Assembly (NCBI GenBank): GCA_024636345.1
Contig: JAGXHG010000026.1
Coordinates: 49,918 to 113,917, forward strand
DNA from: Desulfobulbaceae bacterium
GTDB taxonomy: Bacteria; Desulfobacterota; Desulfobulbia; Desulfobulbales; Desulfocapsaceae
Direction: 5' to 3'
Length of the DNA: 64,000 nucleotides
Shown here: one piece after another, positions 46,376 to 55,592 of the stretch
Layout: the number at the start of each line of letters is the position of its first letter
How positions within the stretch are numbered: position 1 is the first letter of the stretch
Translations under genes and position numbers: made by a program
Notes under the pieces: generated by a model
What the model saw: the letters and a program-made list of their open reading frames with translations, nothing else
The model's database searches: none
Told to the model about the DNA's origin: nothing

Positions 46376-47320
46376 ATGCTTCCTGTAACGCCAATTCTTC
46401 ATTTTCTTGCTATCTGCCTGTTATCCCTCTTCATTACCGGATATGCGCATGCAGAAGTCAACATACCCCGCAGCGAGATCTCAAGGACTGCCTACCAGCG
46501 TCTGGCACCACAACTGGAACTTGAGATGCAGAATAAAAATCTGCATCTGGGCCAGCCAATCTTCATGCGTATTTTTAAAGAAGAAAATGAACTGGAGATA
46601 TGGGTAAAAAAAAATCTCGCCTACGAACTGTTTAAGACATACAAGATCTGCAAGTATTCGGGAAAACTTGGCCCCAAGTTACAAGAAGGCGACGAACAAA
46701 GTCCTGAAGGGTTCTACACCGTCAGCGTCACCGCCCTCAACCCTTGGAGTGACTTTCATCTTTCCTTTAATCTTGGCTACCCAAACGAATTCGACAGGCT
46801 CCACAAACGCACGGGCGGCGCCCTGATGGTTCATGGCAAATGCGCCTCAGTGGGCTGCTTTGCCATGAACGATTTCCGAATCGAAGAGATTTACACCATT
46901 GTTGATGCATCCTTGAGCGCCGGACAGGAACAGTTTTCCGTCCATATCTTTCCCTTTCGCATGACCTGGGACAAGATGGCCCAGAACGCCACATCTCCAT
47001 GGATCCCCTTCTGGGAAAACCTGAAACAAGGTTATGACTTTTTCCAGGGACATCGGGCTCCGCCCCAGGTCACAGTGGAAGGACAACAATACGCCTTTCA
47101 CACCTCCCGTCCCCTCCTCTTTGGCAGCGATCTGACAACGGGACAAGCCGTGCAGATTGCGCAGGTGAAACCACAACCGGATGAAAAGAGAATGGCCGCT
47201 GTCAATCTCAAACCAGTAACAAAGAAAAAATACATTACGGTCAAGAAGAGAAAATCAGCCGATGATAAAAAGTACGCTACCATCAACAAAAAATCGCCTA
47301 ACAACAGTAGCTCCCTGTAA
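46376..47320 (+). CDS. YkuD-type L,D-transpeptidase (YafK-like)
   Basis: 314 residues from the ATG at 46376, which gives a clean signal peptide (ILHFLAICLLSLFITGYAHA); the frame extends to a TTG at 46322. The catalytic region is GGALMVHGKCASVGCFAMNDF, with the H-x...S-x-G-C-x of YkuD enzymes, preceded by LGPKLQEGDEQSPEGFYTV. The C-terminus is Lys-rich and low complexity (KKKYITVKKRKSADDKKYATI). It cross-links peptidoglycan or attaches proteins to it in the periplasm. Confidence 0.88.
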   Translation: MLPVTPILHFLAICLLSLFITGYAHAEVNIPRSEISRTAYQRLAPQLELEMQNKNLHLGQPIFMRIFKEENELEIWVKKNLAYELFKTYKICKYSGKLGPKLQEGDEQSPEGFYTVSVTALNPWSDFHLSFNLGYPNEFDRLHKRTGGALMVHGKCASVGCFAMNDFRIEEIYTIVDASLSAGQEQFSVHIFPFRMTWDKMAQNATSPWIPFWENLKQGYDFFQGHRAPPQVTVEGQQYAFHTSRPLLFGSDLTTGQAVQIAQVKPQPDEKRMAAVNLKPVTKKKYITVKKRKSADDKKYATINKKSPNNSSSL

Positions 47321-47376
47321 CAGCAAGACGAGGTTCCTGCTCTACCCCGATAATGCCTGAAGAAAGGCGTAAGAAA

Positions 47377-48039
47377 TTATTTATCTGTAAGGGCCGCCCG
47401 GTCAAGAATGCGGATTTTCTTGCCGTCCACAGCAATGAGCCCCTCTTCACTCATCTTGGCAAAAATACGGGAAAGGGTCTCAGGAATGGTTCCAAGCAGG
47501 CTTGCAAGTTGCCCCTTTGATATCTCCAATTCAACACTCTCTTCGCTCCCCTGTTCCTCCAGAAGATAGAGGAGATATCCGGCAAGCCTTGCCGGCACTT
47601 CTTTCAAAGATAAGTTTTCAATCTGATCAACAAAGCGGCGCAGGCGCAAGGACAGGACAGCGAGCATACTGAGAGCCAGAGAGGGGTTCTCGTGGACAAG
47701 GGCAATAAACTTTTCTCTCGGGAAGAAAATCAAGGTACTCTTCGCCAGAGTCTCAGCATTGGCAGGAAAGGGTTGTCCATGAAAGACCGGCACCTCACCA
47801 AAAGGCTCTCCCGGCCCAAAAATGTGCAGGATCTGTTCCTTGCCGGAAAAGGACATCTTGAAAATCTTCACTTTGCCCTCTGCGACCATATAAAAGCCAT
47901 TGCCGGGATCCCCTTCAAAGAATATTGCCTCGCCTTTACCGAACTTCTTTTCCACGGCGATCTTCACAACCGCATTAAGCTGTTCTTCCGGCAACCCGCC
48001 AAATAAGACGCTGTCGCCAATTAACTCGCGTTTTCCCAT
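47377..48039 (-). CDS. Crp/Fnr-family transcriptional regulator
   Basis: 220 residues. The cyclic-nucleotide-binding fold spans 1-120 (GDPGNGFYMVAEGKVKIFKM, GPGEPFGEVPVF), followed by a long dimer helix and an HTH_Crp domain (ELEISKGQLASLLGTIPETLSRIFAKMSEEGLIAVDGKKIRIL split over the end). It has no Fnr-type N-terminal cysteines, so it does not bind an oxygen-sensing cluster. Its targets are not evident. Confidence 0.9.
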   Translation of the reverse strand: MGKRELIGDSVLFGGLPEEQLNAVVKIAVEKKFGKGEAIFFEGDPGNGFYMVAEGKVKIFKMSFSGKEQILHIFGPGEPFGEVPVFHGQPFPANAETLAKSTLIFFPREKFIALVHENPSLALSMLAVLSLRLRRFVDQIENLSLKEVPARLAGYLLYLLEEQGSEESVELEISKGQLASLLGTIPETLSRIFAKMSEEGLIAVDGKKIRILDRAALTDK

Positions 48040-48513
48040 CTATTCCATCTCCTGATCCAATTTTTTCTTTGTTATACACATTCCAAGAGAGATTCATTTA
48101 CCATTTTTCGGAAGTCCTGGCCACATTCATGAACATGTACCCATTTCTCAAGAAGTCATTTCCAGAATGGCTGAACCCAAATCCCAAAAGACTGAATAGA
48201 GTAGGTGGTCCGATGAGTTTCCACCCTTTAATAAATGAAGCGTACAACAGACGTGTCGTACTAACGAAAAACGAAGGGCAAGGTACTTTTTTAACCTTTA
48301 TGCCCAGTCATCAAATTTATTCTGGCAAAACTGTGACAACTGCGGTAGAAATCAGCTATTCAGGGATGGCCTGACCGTTATTTCTGAAAACACCGCCTCT
48401 GCTGTCTCGTGACGAATTGGCCTTCTTCCGCCGGCAGAGGCGGCATTATAAAGCTGACAAAAGCTTTACCACTCTCAAGCAACTATTTAACATTACCTAC
48501 ATTATCTAAAAGA
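48040..48513. other. Gene-poor gap upstream of mpl
   Basis: 474 bases with no recognised gene. An open stretch of about 100 codons on the plus strand (48069-48374) has no clear ribosome site and no family features. I found no RNA gene or terminator. Confidence 0.4.
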
Positions 48514-48693
48514 ATGTCAGAAAGAAACGCAGAGATCCAACCCGACAGGCCCGTCTCCGACGAAACCCTGCTGAAAGTGTCCAAGGAAATCGTGATCAAA
48601 TTCATCGAAGTGGGACGACTGACCCCTGCCACCTTTGAGCAGACCTTTGACACCATCTACCACACGATAAAAAAAACGGTGCGCAAGGTATGA
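48514..48693 (+). CDS. Small conserved-type hypothetical protein coupled to mpl
   Basis: 59 residues from the ATG at 48514: ETLLKVSKEIVIKFIEVGRL and TFEQTFDTIYHTIKKTVRKV. Its last bases overlap the mpl ATG (ATGA), so the two are translationally coupled. The helical pattern is good, but I do not know a name or function. Confidence 0.75.
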   Translation: MSERNAEIQPDRPVSDETLLKVSKEIVIKFIEVGRLTPATFEQTFDTIYHTIKKTVRKV

Positions 48694-50135
48694 TCGAGCT
48701 CGATCCGAGACTCAATATGGCGCCGGAGCAGATCCGCCACATCCATATCATGGGAATCTGTGGTACCGGCATGGCCGCTCTCGCCGGGATGTTGAAGGCT
48801 TCCGGCTACCAGGTGACCGGTTCTGACAGCGGCGTCTATCCGCCCATGTCTGATTTCCTCAAGGAACAAGGAATTGTAGCTGCCAGCGGTTATGGCCCTC
48901 AGAACCTGGCCCCCCGTCCCGATCTGGTCATTGTCGGCAATGTCATCACCCGCAAGAACCCTGAGGCCCATGAGCTGGCAGAGGCAGCCATCCCCTACCT
49001 CTCCTTTCCCCAGGCTCTTGCCCATTTTTTTATCAGCACCCGCACCTCTCTCGTTGTTGCCGGTACCCACGGCAAGACCACCACTTCTTCGCTGCTGGCC
49101 TCGGCGCTACATCAGGCAGGGCTTGATCCCTCCTTCATGATCGGGGGAATCGTCCGTGAGTTTGATGCCAATTTTCGCCTCGGCCACGGCCCTTATTTTG
49201 TGGTGGAGGGCGACGAATACGATACCGCCTTTTTTGACAAGGGGTCCAAATTTCTCCATTATCGAGCCAAAATTGCCATCATCACCTCAGTTGAATTCGA
49301 TCATGCCGATATCTTCGCCGATCTCGACGCCATCAAACACACCTTCCGTAAATTTGTAGCGGGTCTACCTGCAGACGGTCTTATCGTGGCCCACCTCGAT
49401 GACCCCAACGTTGCAGAGATCGTAGCGGATGCCCCCTGTGAAGTCCAGGGATATGGGTTCAATCCAGAGCTTTCCTGGTCCCTTGCTGATGTCCGCGCCG
49501 AACATGGGATGACCAGGTTCCAGGTCCAGCACGAGGGTGAACACTGGGCAGAACTGACAGTCCGCATGCCTGGCCGCCATAACTGCCTGAACAGCCTGGC
49601 CGTCACCGCTGTCCTGCACCGGCTCGGCCTTGCCCCTGCCCAGATCAACAGTGCACTCAGCACCTTTGGCGGGGTCAAACGACGCCAGGAGGTGCGCGGT
49701 GTGGAGCACGGTATTACCGTCATCGACGATTTTGCTCACCATCCGACAGCGGTACGGGAAACCCTTGCTGCCTTGAAGGATGCCTATGCGGGCCAGCGGC
49801 TGGTAACAGTCTTTGAACCGAGAACCAACTCCTCCCGGAGGGCCATTTTCCAGCAGGATTATGTGAGCGCCTTTGACGCCGCTGACCTGATCCTGATCAG
49901 AAAACCGCTGCCCCTTGACAATGTCCCTGCATACGCCCTTTTTTCATCCACCCAACTGGCCTCTGACCTGCGGGCACGGGGGCTGGACGCCTGCACCTTT
50001 GCTGACACCGACATGATACTGGATCATCTCAAAACCACCCTGAGAGAAGGGGACGTAGTTGCCATCCTCTCCAATGGCGGTTTTGACAATATCCACAACC
50101 GGTTGCTGGAGAGATTAGCAGCCATTACCAAATAA
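48690..50135 (+). CDS. mpl: UDP-N-acetylmuramate:L-alanyl-gamma-D-glutamyl-meso-diaminopimelate ligase
   Basis: 481 residues of the Mur ligase fold. HIHIMGICGTGMAALAGMLK is the N-terminal Rossmann start, then VAGTHGKTTTSSLLASAL (P-loop), VEGDEYDTAFFDKGSKF, MPGRHNCLNSLAVTAVL, and VIDDFAHHPTAVRETL. The EYDTAFFDK motif distinguishes Mpl from MurC. It recycles murein tripeptide onto UDP-MurNAc in the cytoplasm. Confidence 0.93.
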   Translation: MIELDPRLNMAPEQIRHIHIMGICGTGMAALAGMLKASGYQVTGSDSGVYPPMSDFLKEQGIVAASGYGPQNLAPRPDLVIVGNVITRKNPEAHELAEAAIPYLSFPQALAHFFISTRTSLVVAGTHGKTTTSSLLASALHQAGLDPSFMIGGIVREFDANFRLGHGPYFVVEGDEYDTAFFDKGSKFLHYRAKIAIITSVEFDHADIFADLDAIKHTFRKFVAGLPADGLIVAHLDDPNVAEIVADAPCEVQGYGFNPELSWSLADVRAEHGMTRFQVQHEGEHWAELTVRMPGRHNCLNSLAVTAVLHRLGLAPAQINSALSTFGGVKRRQEVRGVEHGITVIDDFAHHPTAVRETLAALKDAYAGQRLVTVFEPRTNSSRRAIFQQDYVSAFDAADLILIRKPLPLDNVPAYALFSSTQLASDLRARGLDACTFADTDMILDHLKTTLREGDVVAILSNGGFDNIHNRLLERLAAITK

Positions 50136-50207
50136 CCTTTACCATCCTGGCCATCCACGTCTGACTACCGCAGATACATTTATTAAAAAAATTCAACACA
50201 AGAAACC

Positions 50208-51347
50208 ATGATGAAACTCGCCGTCCTGAAAGAAACAGAAGAAGGGGAAAACCGAGTCGCGCTTATTCCTGACTCGATCAAGCGTCTCTCTAAAAAAGGG
50301 TTTGAAATCCTGGTTGAGTCAGGTGCCGGAAGCGCCGCCGGATACAGCGACCAGGAATACGTCCAATCTGGTGCCACTCTGGTGAGCTCGCCACAGGAAC
50401 TTGCAACACAAGCCGATTGTGTGGTCAAAGTTCGGCCTCCTTCCCTGCAGGAGGCCGAGATGCTGAAAAACGACTCTATCCTCATCGCCATCATCCAATC
50501 GACCCTCAGACATGATCTGGTGAGCAAGCTGACTGAAAAACAGATCACCTCCTTTGGTCTGGATATAATCCCTCGAACCTCCCTGGCCCAATCCATGGAC
50601 GTACTCAGCTCCATGAGTACCATTTCAGGCTACAAGGCCGTGCTGCTGGCAGCCGACACCATCAACCGCTTTTTCCCCATGCTCATGACCGCTGCCGGTA
50701 CCATTGCCCCGGCAAAGGTACTGGTCCTTGGGGCCGGTGTTGCCGGACTCATGGCCTGTGCCACCGCCAAACGTCTGGGTGGTGTCGTGGAGGCCTTTGA
50801 TGTCAGGCCGGAGGTCAAAGATCAAGTGCGCTCGGTGGGTGCAAAATTTGTTGAGGTTCCAGTCAGTGAGGACGGTTCCGGCGGCGGTGGATATGCCAAA
50901 GAGATGTCAGACGAATATAAGCAGAAACAGGCAGAGCTTATCAGCAAACATATTGCCAAGTCGGATGTGGTCATACCCACCGCCCTGATTCCAGGCCGTA
51001 AGGCACCTATCCTCATCACCGAGGAACAGGTGGCAAGCATGAAACCGGGCTCGGTCATCGTTGACCTTGCCGCTGAGATGGGCGGCAACTGCGCCCTGAC
51101 CCAGCCAGGCCAGACCATTATCGCCCATGGGGTAACCATTGTCGGTCACAGCAATCTGCCATCCACCATGTCTTTCCATGCCAGCCAGATGTTTTCCCGG
51201 AATATTGAAAAATTCCTCCTCCATCTCTGTGATGAAAAGGGCTTCAAAATGAACATGGATGATGAAATCACCCGTGGTTCGCTGGTCACCAAAGGCGGCC
51301 AGGTGATCCACGAACTAACCAGCAAACTGATGGCTGACTCGAAATAA
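50208..51347 (+). CDS. pntAA: NAD(P) transhydrogenase alpha subunit, part 1
   Basis: 379 residues, soluble domain I: LKETEEGENRVALIPDSIKRL, VKVRPPSLQEAEML, VLVLGAGVAGLMACATAKRLG (NAD-binding), VEAFDVRPEVKDQVRSVGAKF and PTALIPGRKAPILI. Here PntA is split into the soluble AA and membrane AB parts, common in many bacteria. The complex couples hydride transfer from NADH to NADP+ with proton translocation. Confidence 0.95.
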   Translation: MMKLAVLKETEEGENRVALIPDSIKRLSKKGFEILVESGAGSAAGYSDQEYVQSGATLVSSPQELATQADCVVKVRPPSLQEAEMLKNDSILIAIIQSTLRHDLVSKLTEKQITSFGLDIIPRTSLAQSMDVLSSMSTISGYKAVLLAADTINRFFPMLMTAAGTIAPAKVLVLGAGVAGLMACATAKRLGGVVEAFDVRPEVKDQVRSVGAKFVEVPVSEDGSGGGGYAKEMSDEYKQKQAELISKHIAKSDVVIPTALIPGRKAPILITEEQVASMKPGSVIVDLAAEMGGNCALTQPGQTIIAHGVTIVGHSNLPSTMSFHASQMFSRNIEKFLLHLCDEKGFKMNMDDEITRGSLVTKGGQVIHELTSKLMADSK

Positions 51348-51365
51348 TAATAGGAGAATTAAAAG

Positions 51366-51650
51366 ATGGATACAGGAACAATCATTATCGGCTTGACCAT
51401 TTTTGTCCTTGCCTGTTTTGCCGGGGCGGAACTCATCGCCAAGGTACCACCGACCCTGCACACCCCCCTGATGTCAGGATCAAATGCCATCTCCGGCATT
51501 GCCATCCTCGGTGCTCTTCTGGCCACGGGATATCCGGAATCATTCAGCTCCGTCTCTGCTCTCGGCTTTCTGGCCGTTATTTTTGCATCCATCAATGTGG
51601 TTGGCGGCTACATGGTCACCCACCGGATGCTGCAGATGTTCAAGAAATAG
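51366..51650 (+). CDS. pntAB: NAD(P) transhydrogenase alpha subunit, part 2
   Basis: 94 residues with three membrane helices. IIIGLTIFVLACFAGAEL, PTLHTPLMSGSNAISGIAIL and FLAVIFASINVVGGYMVTHRM are the dII segment of PntA. It is 18 bases after pntAA and followed, after 146 bases, by pntB. Confidence 0.93.
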   Translation: MDTGTIIIGLTIFVLACFAGAELIAKVPPTLHTPLMSGSNAISGIAILGALLATGYPESFSSVSALGFLAVIFASINVVGGYMVTHRMLQMFKK

Positions 51651-51796
51651 GAGCGAAAGAGGAATCAAGGATGTTCTAAAAAAGCATTCCCTCGCCAGTT
51701 GCTCTCTTTAAGTTCATAGCAGGCATCCTTCGGCCATTCGATACGTTCATGGCACCGGCTGCTTTCATACAAACCACAGAAAAGTATGTGAACCCC

Positions 51797-53173
51797 ATGT
51801 CTAATCACAGCATCAATTTCATCTATCTTGTATCCGCCACCCTTTTCATGCTCGGCATTAAATATCTGAGCTCTCCCAGGACGGCCAAAAGGGGCAATAT
51901 CCTGTCCATGATCGGCATGGCCGCAGCCATTGGCACGACCATGGCCACCCCTGGACTCCATGGCTTCACTCTAATCATTACCGGTATGATCATCGGCGCG
52001 GTTATCGGAGGCTATACCGCAATCAAAATAAAGATGACCGCCATGCCCGAGATGGTAGCACTGTTCAACGGCTGCGGCGGGGCTGCCTCGGCCCTCGTCG
52101 CCCTTGCTGAGTTTCAGAGTAATACCGGAGGACTTGACTCATTTACCCTGACCACCCTCCTGCTCTCCCTGATCATCGGCGGCCTCACCTTTACCGGTTC
52201 CCTGATGGCCTATGCCAAACTCCAGGGCCTGATTCCTACCCGCCCCGTCACCTATCCGGGACAACAGGTCGTCAATGGTATCATCGTCCTGGCAACAGTG
52301 GCCCTTTCCTGGTTCCTCTTCCAGAATCCCACCAGCATCCTGGCCCTCTCCGGCATCATCATCTTGTCCCTGGGTCTGGGCGTGCTGGCCGTTATTCCAA
52401 TTGGCGGAGCTGACATGCCGGTTATCATCTGCCTGCTTAACTCCTATTCGGGTCTGGCCGTCTCCATGACTGGTTTTGCCTTAAAGAATAACGCCCTGAT
52501 CATTACCGGCTCTCTTGTTGGTGCCTCCGGTATCTTCCTGACCAAGATCATGTGCGATGCCATGAACCGCTCCCTTTCCAATGTCCTGTTTTCCGCCTTT
52601 GGCCAAGTGGTTGAATCCACAGACGACTCTGAAGAAGGTCCGACAGGATCGATGAAGGGATTTGAGGTGGAGGATGTGGCCACAATCCTTACCAATGCCG
52701 GATCACTGATCATTGTCCCTGGATATGGCATGGCCGCAGCCCAGGCCCAGCACGCCACCCGGGAGCTTGGTGACTACCTGGGCGATCAGGGAGTCGAAGT
52801 CCGCTACGCCATCCACCCCGTTGCCGGTCGGATGCCGGGCCACATGAATGTCCTCTTGGCCGAGGCCGATGTCCCCTATGAGCAGCTTTTTGCCCTGGAA
52901 GACATCAACGATGACTTCTCCAGCACCGATGTGGTCCTGGTGATCGGCGCCAACGATGTGGTCAATCCCGCAGCCAAGAGCAACCCCAGCAGCCCCATCT
53001 ACGGCATGCCGGTACTCGACGTGGAAAAGGCCACAACGGTGATTGTCCTCAAACGCTCCATGAGCGTTGGTTTTGCCGGCATTGAAAACGAACTCTTCTA
53101 CAAAGACAACACCATGATGCTCTTTGGGGATGCCAAGTCTTCTCTGCAAAAATTAGTAGCAGCCATGAAATAA
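51797..53173 (+). CDS. pntB: NAD(P) transhydrogenase beta subunit
   Basis: 458 residues from the ATG at 51797 (MSNHSINFIYLV); the frame extends upstream to 51749. The N-terminal half has about eight membrane helices; ALFNGCGGAASALVAL and GADMPVIICLLNSYSGLAVS are conserved dII. The C-terminal soluble dIII binds NADP(H): IIVPGYGMAAAQAQH, YAIHPVAGRMPGHMNVLLAEADVPY and VLVIGANDVVNPAA. Regulation is not visible. Confidence 0.95.
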   Translation: MSNHSINFIYLVSATLFMLGIKYLSSPRTAKRGNILSMIGMAAAIGTTMATPGLHGFTLIITGMIIGAVIGGYTAIKIKMTAMPEMVALFNGCGGAASALVALAEFQSNTGGLDSFTLTTLLLSLIIGGLTFTGSLMAYAKLQGLIPTRPVTYPGQQVVNGIIVLATVALSWFLFQNPTSILALSGIIILSLGLGVLAVIPIGGADMPVIICLLNSYSGLAVSMTGFALKNNALIITGSLVGASGIFLTKIMCDAMNRSLSNVLFSAFGQVVESTDDSEEGPTGSMKGFEVEDVATILTNAGSLIIVPGYGMAAAQAQHATRELGDYLGDQGVEVRYAIHPVAGRMPGHMNVLLAEADVPYEQLFALEDINDDFSSTDVVLVIGANDVVNPAAKSNPSSPIYGMPVLDVEKATTVIVLKRSMSVGFAGIENELFYKDNTMMLFGDAKSSLQKLVAAMK

Positions 53174-53194
53174 TTCCAATCACAGCATACCCAG

Positions 53195-54280
53195 TTGGAA
53201 CAGTTTACACCTCCCGCAAGTTTGCGGCATCGTATAGCGGCCCTTGTTACAACAAAGGCCGCCATGCAAAGCGGAGACCGTGTCATGGTTGCGGTCTCCG
53301 GAGGCCCGGACTCCGTGGCCCTGCTCCATATCCTCTGTTCCTCCCTGCCGCAGGTCCGATTTGTTGCCGTCTATGTCGACCACGGCCTGAGACCCGCTGA
53401 AACCGGTGCGGAGATCGAACTGGTGCAGGCCTTGGCTCATCAGCTGAAGGCCGGATTTGAGCGGATCAGCGTCGATGTCAGAAGTACGGCCCAGCAGGAG
53501 AAAAAATCCATTGAAGAGACCGCCCGCACCCTGCGTTACAGGGAGCTGGAGACAATGCGCCAAAAATACCAGGGGACAGCCATTGCCGTGGCCCATACCG
53601 CCGATGACCAGGCCGAGGAGCTCCTGATCCGCCTCATCCGCGGCAGCGGCCGAAAAGGACTGTCCGGGATGCAGTTCAAAAACGGTTGGATCATCCGGCC
53701 GCTCCTGCACGAAAGCAAGAAGACCCTGCTCCACTATCTGCAAACCGAAAAGATCCCTTTCGCCATCGACAGTTCCAACCTCGAACGCACCTATCTTCGG
53801 AACAGGGTGCGGCTCGATCTCCTCCCCTATCTGCAAGATCATTTTAACAAATCCATCCGCCAGACCCTGCTCCAGACCGCTCAGATTCTTGAAGATGAAG
53901 AGGTATTGTTGGAAGAGATCGCTGACAAGGCCTGGCAAGAGGTGGCCCATGTGATCACCATTGAACCGGTCCCCCCTGAGGCACCCTCCCATATCATCCG
54001 AATAGACACAATAGAGTTTTGCAAGTGCCACCCGGCTCTGCAGCGACGCATCCTCGAAAAATGCTGCTGGCAGATGGAGGCCAGACCCCAATTTCGGCAG
54101 ATAGCGCTGCTGCTCGACTTGGTGCATACGGGCCAGACAGGGGCTCAGATCCATCTGAGCAGAGGGTTACGGGCGCAGAAGAGACGTGGGGAGGTGATCT
54201 TCACTTATCCGGCTGGCAAATGCAGCTACAGAGGAGGGATGACCGGGGAAGGTAACAATGATGCCGTAAAATCAGAGTGA
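53195..54280 (+). CDS. tilS: tRNA(Ile)-lysidine synthase
   Basis: 361 residues from a TTG at 53195; an ATG at 53264 would remove 23 residues and still keep the PP-loop. VMVAVSGGPDSVALLHIL is the ATP-pyrophosphatase loop, then YVDHGLRP, VAHTADDQAEELLIRLIRGSGRKGLSGM, DSSNLERTYLRNRVRLDLLP. It modifies C34 of tRNA-Ile(CAU) to lysidine. The end overlaps the convergent gene by 9 bases. Its 3' 115 bases recur in decayed form at 57433-57552. Confidence 0.93.
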   Translation: MEQFTPPASLRHRIAALVTTKAAMQSGDRVMVAVSGGPDSVALLHILCSSLPQVRFVAVYVDHGLRPAETGAEIELVQALAHQLKAGFERISVDVRSTAQQEKKSIEETARTLRYRELETMRQKYQGTAIAVAHTADDQAEELLIRLIRGSGRKGLSGMQFKNGWIIRPLLHESKKTLLHYLQTEKIPFAIDSSNLERTYLRNRVRLDLLPYLQDHFNKSIRQTLLQTAQILEDEEVLLEEIADKAWQEVAHVITIEPVPPEAPSHIIRIDTIEFCKCHPALQRRILEKCCWQMEARPQFRQIALLLDLVHTGQTGAQIHLSRGLRAQKRRGEVIFTYPAGKCSYRGGMTGEGNNDAVKSE

Positions 54281-55039
54281 GATAGCGAATTCCCAACCCA
54301 TTTCAATGGCCAGCCACTGTGGGAAAAGCATATTTGACCGTGAGAAGTCCAGGCCGGCATTTTCAATCTGATTCCTTATGACCATGACAAACGGACTTAC
54401 CGCCGTCACAACCGACTTGAGCACTACCGGAGCATCTTCTGTAGATTCCGGATCGTTTACTGCACAGCAGCAGCGGGGATGCGAAGAGACGAAATGCGTT
54501 CGACAGACAACCGGTCTCACCGGATAGACACTGCATGTGCTATTTACCAGCATAGGGCAGCAATGGTCGTAGTTGGAAAGATCTGTCTGCTCGGTGATGA
54601 TGGCCGAGGGCCTGCCCGGCCTGGAATTATCCCATTCATGCCATTGATGCGTTCGTATCCGCAGATCGGCTATCTGGGCTGCTGACCATTCCCGCCTGAT
54701 ATAGTGGGCCAGGGTCTGGGCCTCGGAAATATTCATCACGATATGATAGCGGCAGCAGTGATCACAGCCCGGCTGACAACTTGGAGATATCCCCTCTTCA
54801 TTGAGCAGCCGATCCAGTTCACTTGCAACCGCTGCATCCACTAAAGGATAAACAGCGTTGGCCAGGTTCTCTTGCACGGCAAGAGGGATATCGGCTCCGG
54901 ACTCTTGAGGAGTCGTAGCAAAATTACACTTTTCAAGCAAATGGTTCCTTCTCCTTTTCTCGACAGAAACTTCAGCCATAGAACATGCAGGGGAGCACCA
55001 TACTTTAACATGGAGCAAGGCACCATACTTAATTCCCAT
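54272..55039 (-). CDS. YkgJ-family cysteine-cluster protein
   Basis: 255 residues. CQPGCDHCC, YDHCCPMLVNSTCSVYPVRPVVCRTH are the zinc- or iron-binding cysteine cluster (CxxxCxxCC...CxxL...CxxYxxRPxxCR) of the YkgJ/FliB-like family. Function in the family is poorly known. Internal ATG at 54979 (MAEVSVEK) is an alternative start that drops 20 non-conserved residues. No ribosome site favours either. Confidence 0.75.
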   Translation of the reverse strand: MGIKYGALLHVKVWCSPACSMAEVSVEKRRRNHLLEKCNFATTPQESGADIPLAVQENLANAVYPLVDAAVASELDRLLNEEGISPSCQPGCDHCCRYHIVMNISEAQTLAHYIRREWSAAQIADLRIRTHQWHEWDNSRPGRPSAIITEQTDLSNYDHCCPMLVNSTCSVYPVRPVVCRTHFVSSHPRCCCAVNDPESTEDAPVVLKSVVTAVSPFVMVIRNQIENAGLDFSRSNMLFPQWLAIEMGWEFAISL

Positions 55040-55081
55040 AATGAAGAGGTGAGCCCTATAATTCCTGAAAAAAGAGGCCCG

Positions 55082-55318
55082 TCAAAGCACCCTTAACAGC
55101 CTCATCATCTTCTCCCGATGACTTCCTGACCAATAGATCTTGTGGCAGCGCCGGCACTGTCGAAAAGAGTGATAATGTTTTTTGGTGAGTGGCTCCAGTT
55201 GGTCAATGATCTGTTCCTTTGCAACTGTCTGCAAGAGCCCATTACAACGCATACATCTGTTCAAGAGCTTCAAGAGTTCTTTAATCCCGAAGAGATGAAC
55301 AACTTCGGCCAACTTTTT
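55082..55318 (-). pseudogene. Mut7-C RNase domain, C-terminal fragment
   Basis: About 78 codons ending VL. LNRCMRCNGLL, LTKKHYHSFRQCRRCHKIYWSGSHREKM is the zinc-ribbon end of Mut7-C RNases (CxxCN...CxxCxxxYWxGSH). The N-terminal two-thirds with the PIN-like acidic residues is missing; an in-frame TAA sits just upstream at ~55325. The 5' break adjoins the tail of an acyl-CoA synthetase on the other strand, marking a deletion or inversion join. Confidence 0.7.
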
Positions 55319-55322
55319 TTCC

Positions 55323-55451
55323 GATTACAAGATCCCCCGCTACATCTGGTTTGTAGAGGAGTTCCCCATGACCGTCACCGGTAAGCTCCAGGAGTACAAG
55401 ATGCGGGAACTGGTCGTGGCCCGCCTGCAACAGGACAGGGGCAGCTGTTGA
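55323..55451 (+). pseudogene. Acyl-CoA synthetase (AMP-binding enzyme) C-terminal remnant
   Basis: 42 codons: [20 protein letters not shown] is the conserved end of fatty-acyl-CoA synthetases, including the catalytic lysine of the PxTxxGK motif, then [14 protein letters not shown] and the stop at 55449-55451. The frame is intact here but the rest of the ~550-residue enzyme is absent. It starts within about 5 bases of the Mut7-C fragment. Confidence 0.75.
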
Positions 55452-55472
55452 GAAGGTTTCCCTTCCTTATTC

Positions 55473-55590
55473 TAAGTTACATTCAATTCAAGACCGAGAA
55501 GACAAGCGAGCGGCGACGAAGCAGTACGGGTAGTACGGTGAGGAGCCGCACAGCGCAGTCGACGAAGGTACTGGTTTGAATGCGACTTAA
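55473..55590. repeat. Imperfect palindromic element
   Basis: TAAGTTACATTCAA at the left and TTGAATGCGACTTA at the right form an outer inverted repeat (12 of 14 pairs). The inside is GC-rich with GTACGGGTAGTACGG and GGAGCCGCACAGCGCAGTCGAC. Noncoding, MITE-like; different in sequence from the 43.6-kb element. Confidence 0.5.
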
Positions 55591-55592
55591 AA

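Noticed and set aside
48069-48374. 101-codon open frame upstream of mpl
   Set aside because: No Shine-Dalgarno sequence and no recognisable motif. It may be an old mobile-element trace but nothing supports that firmly.
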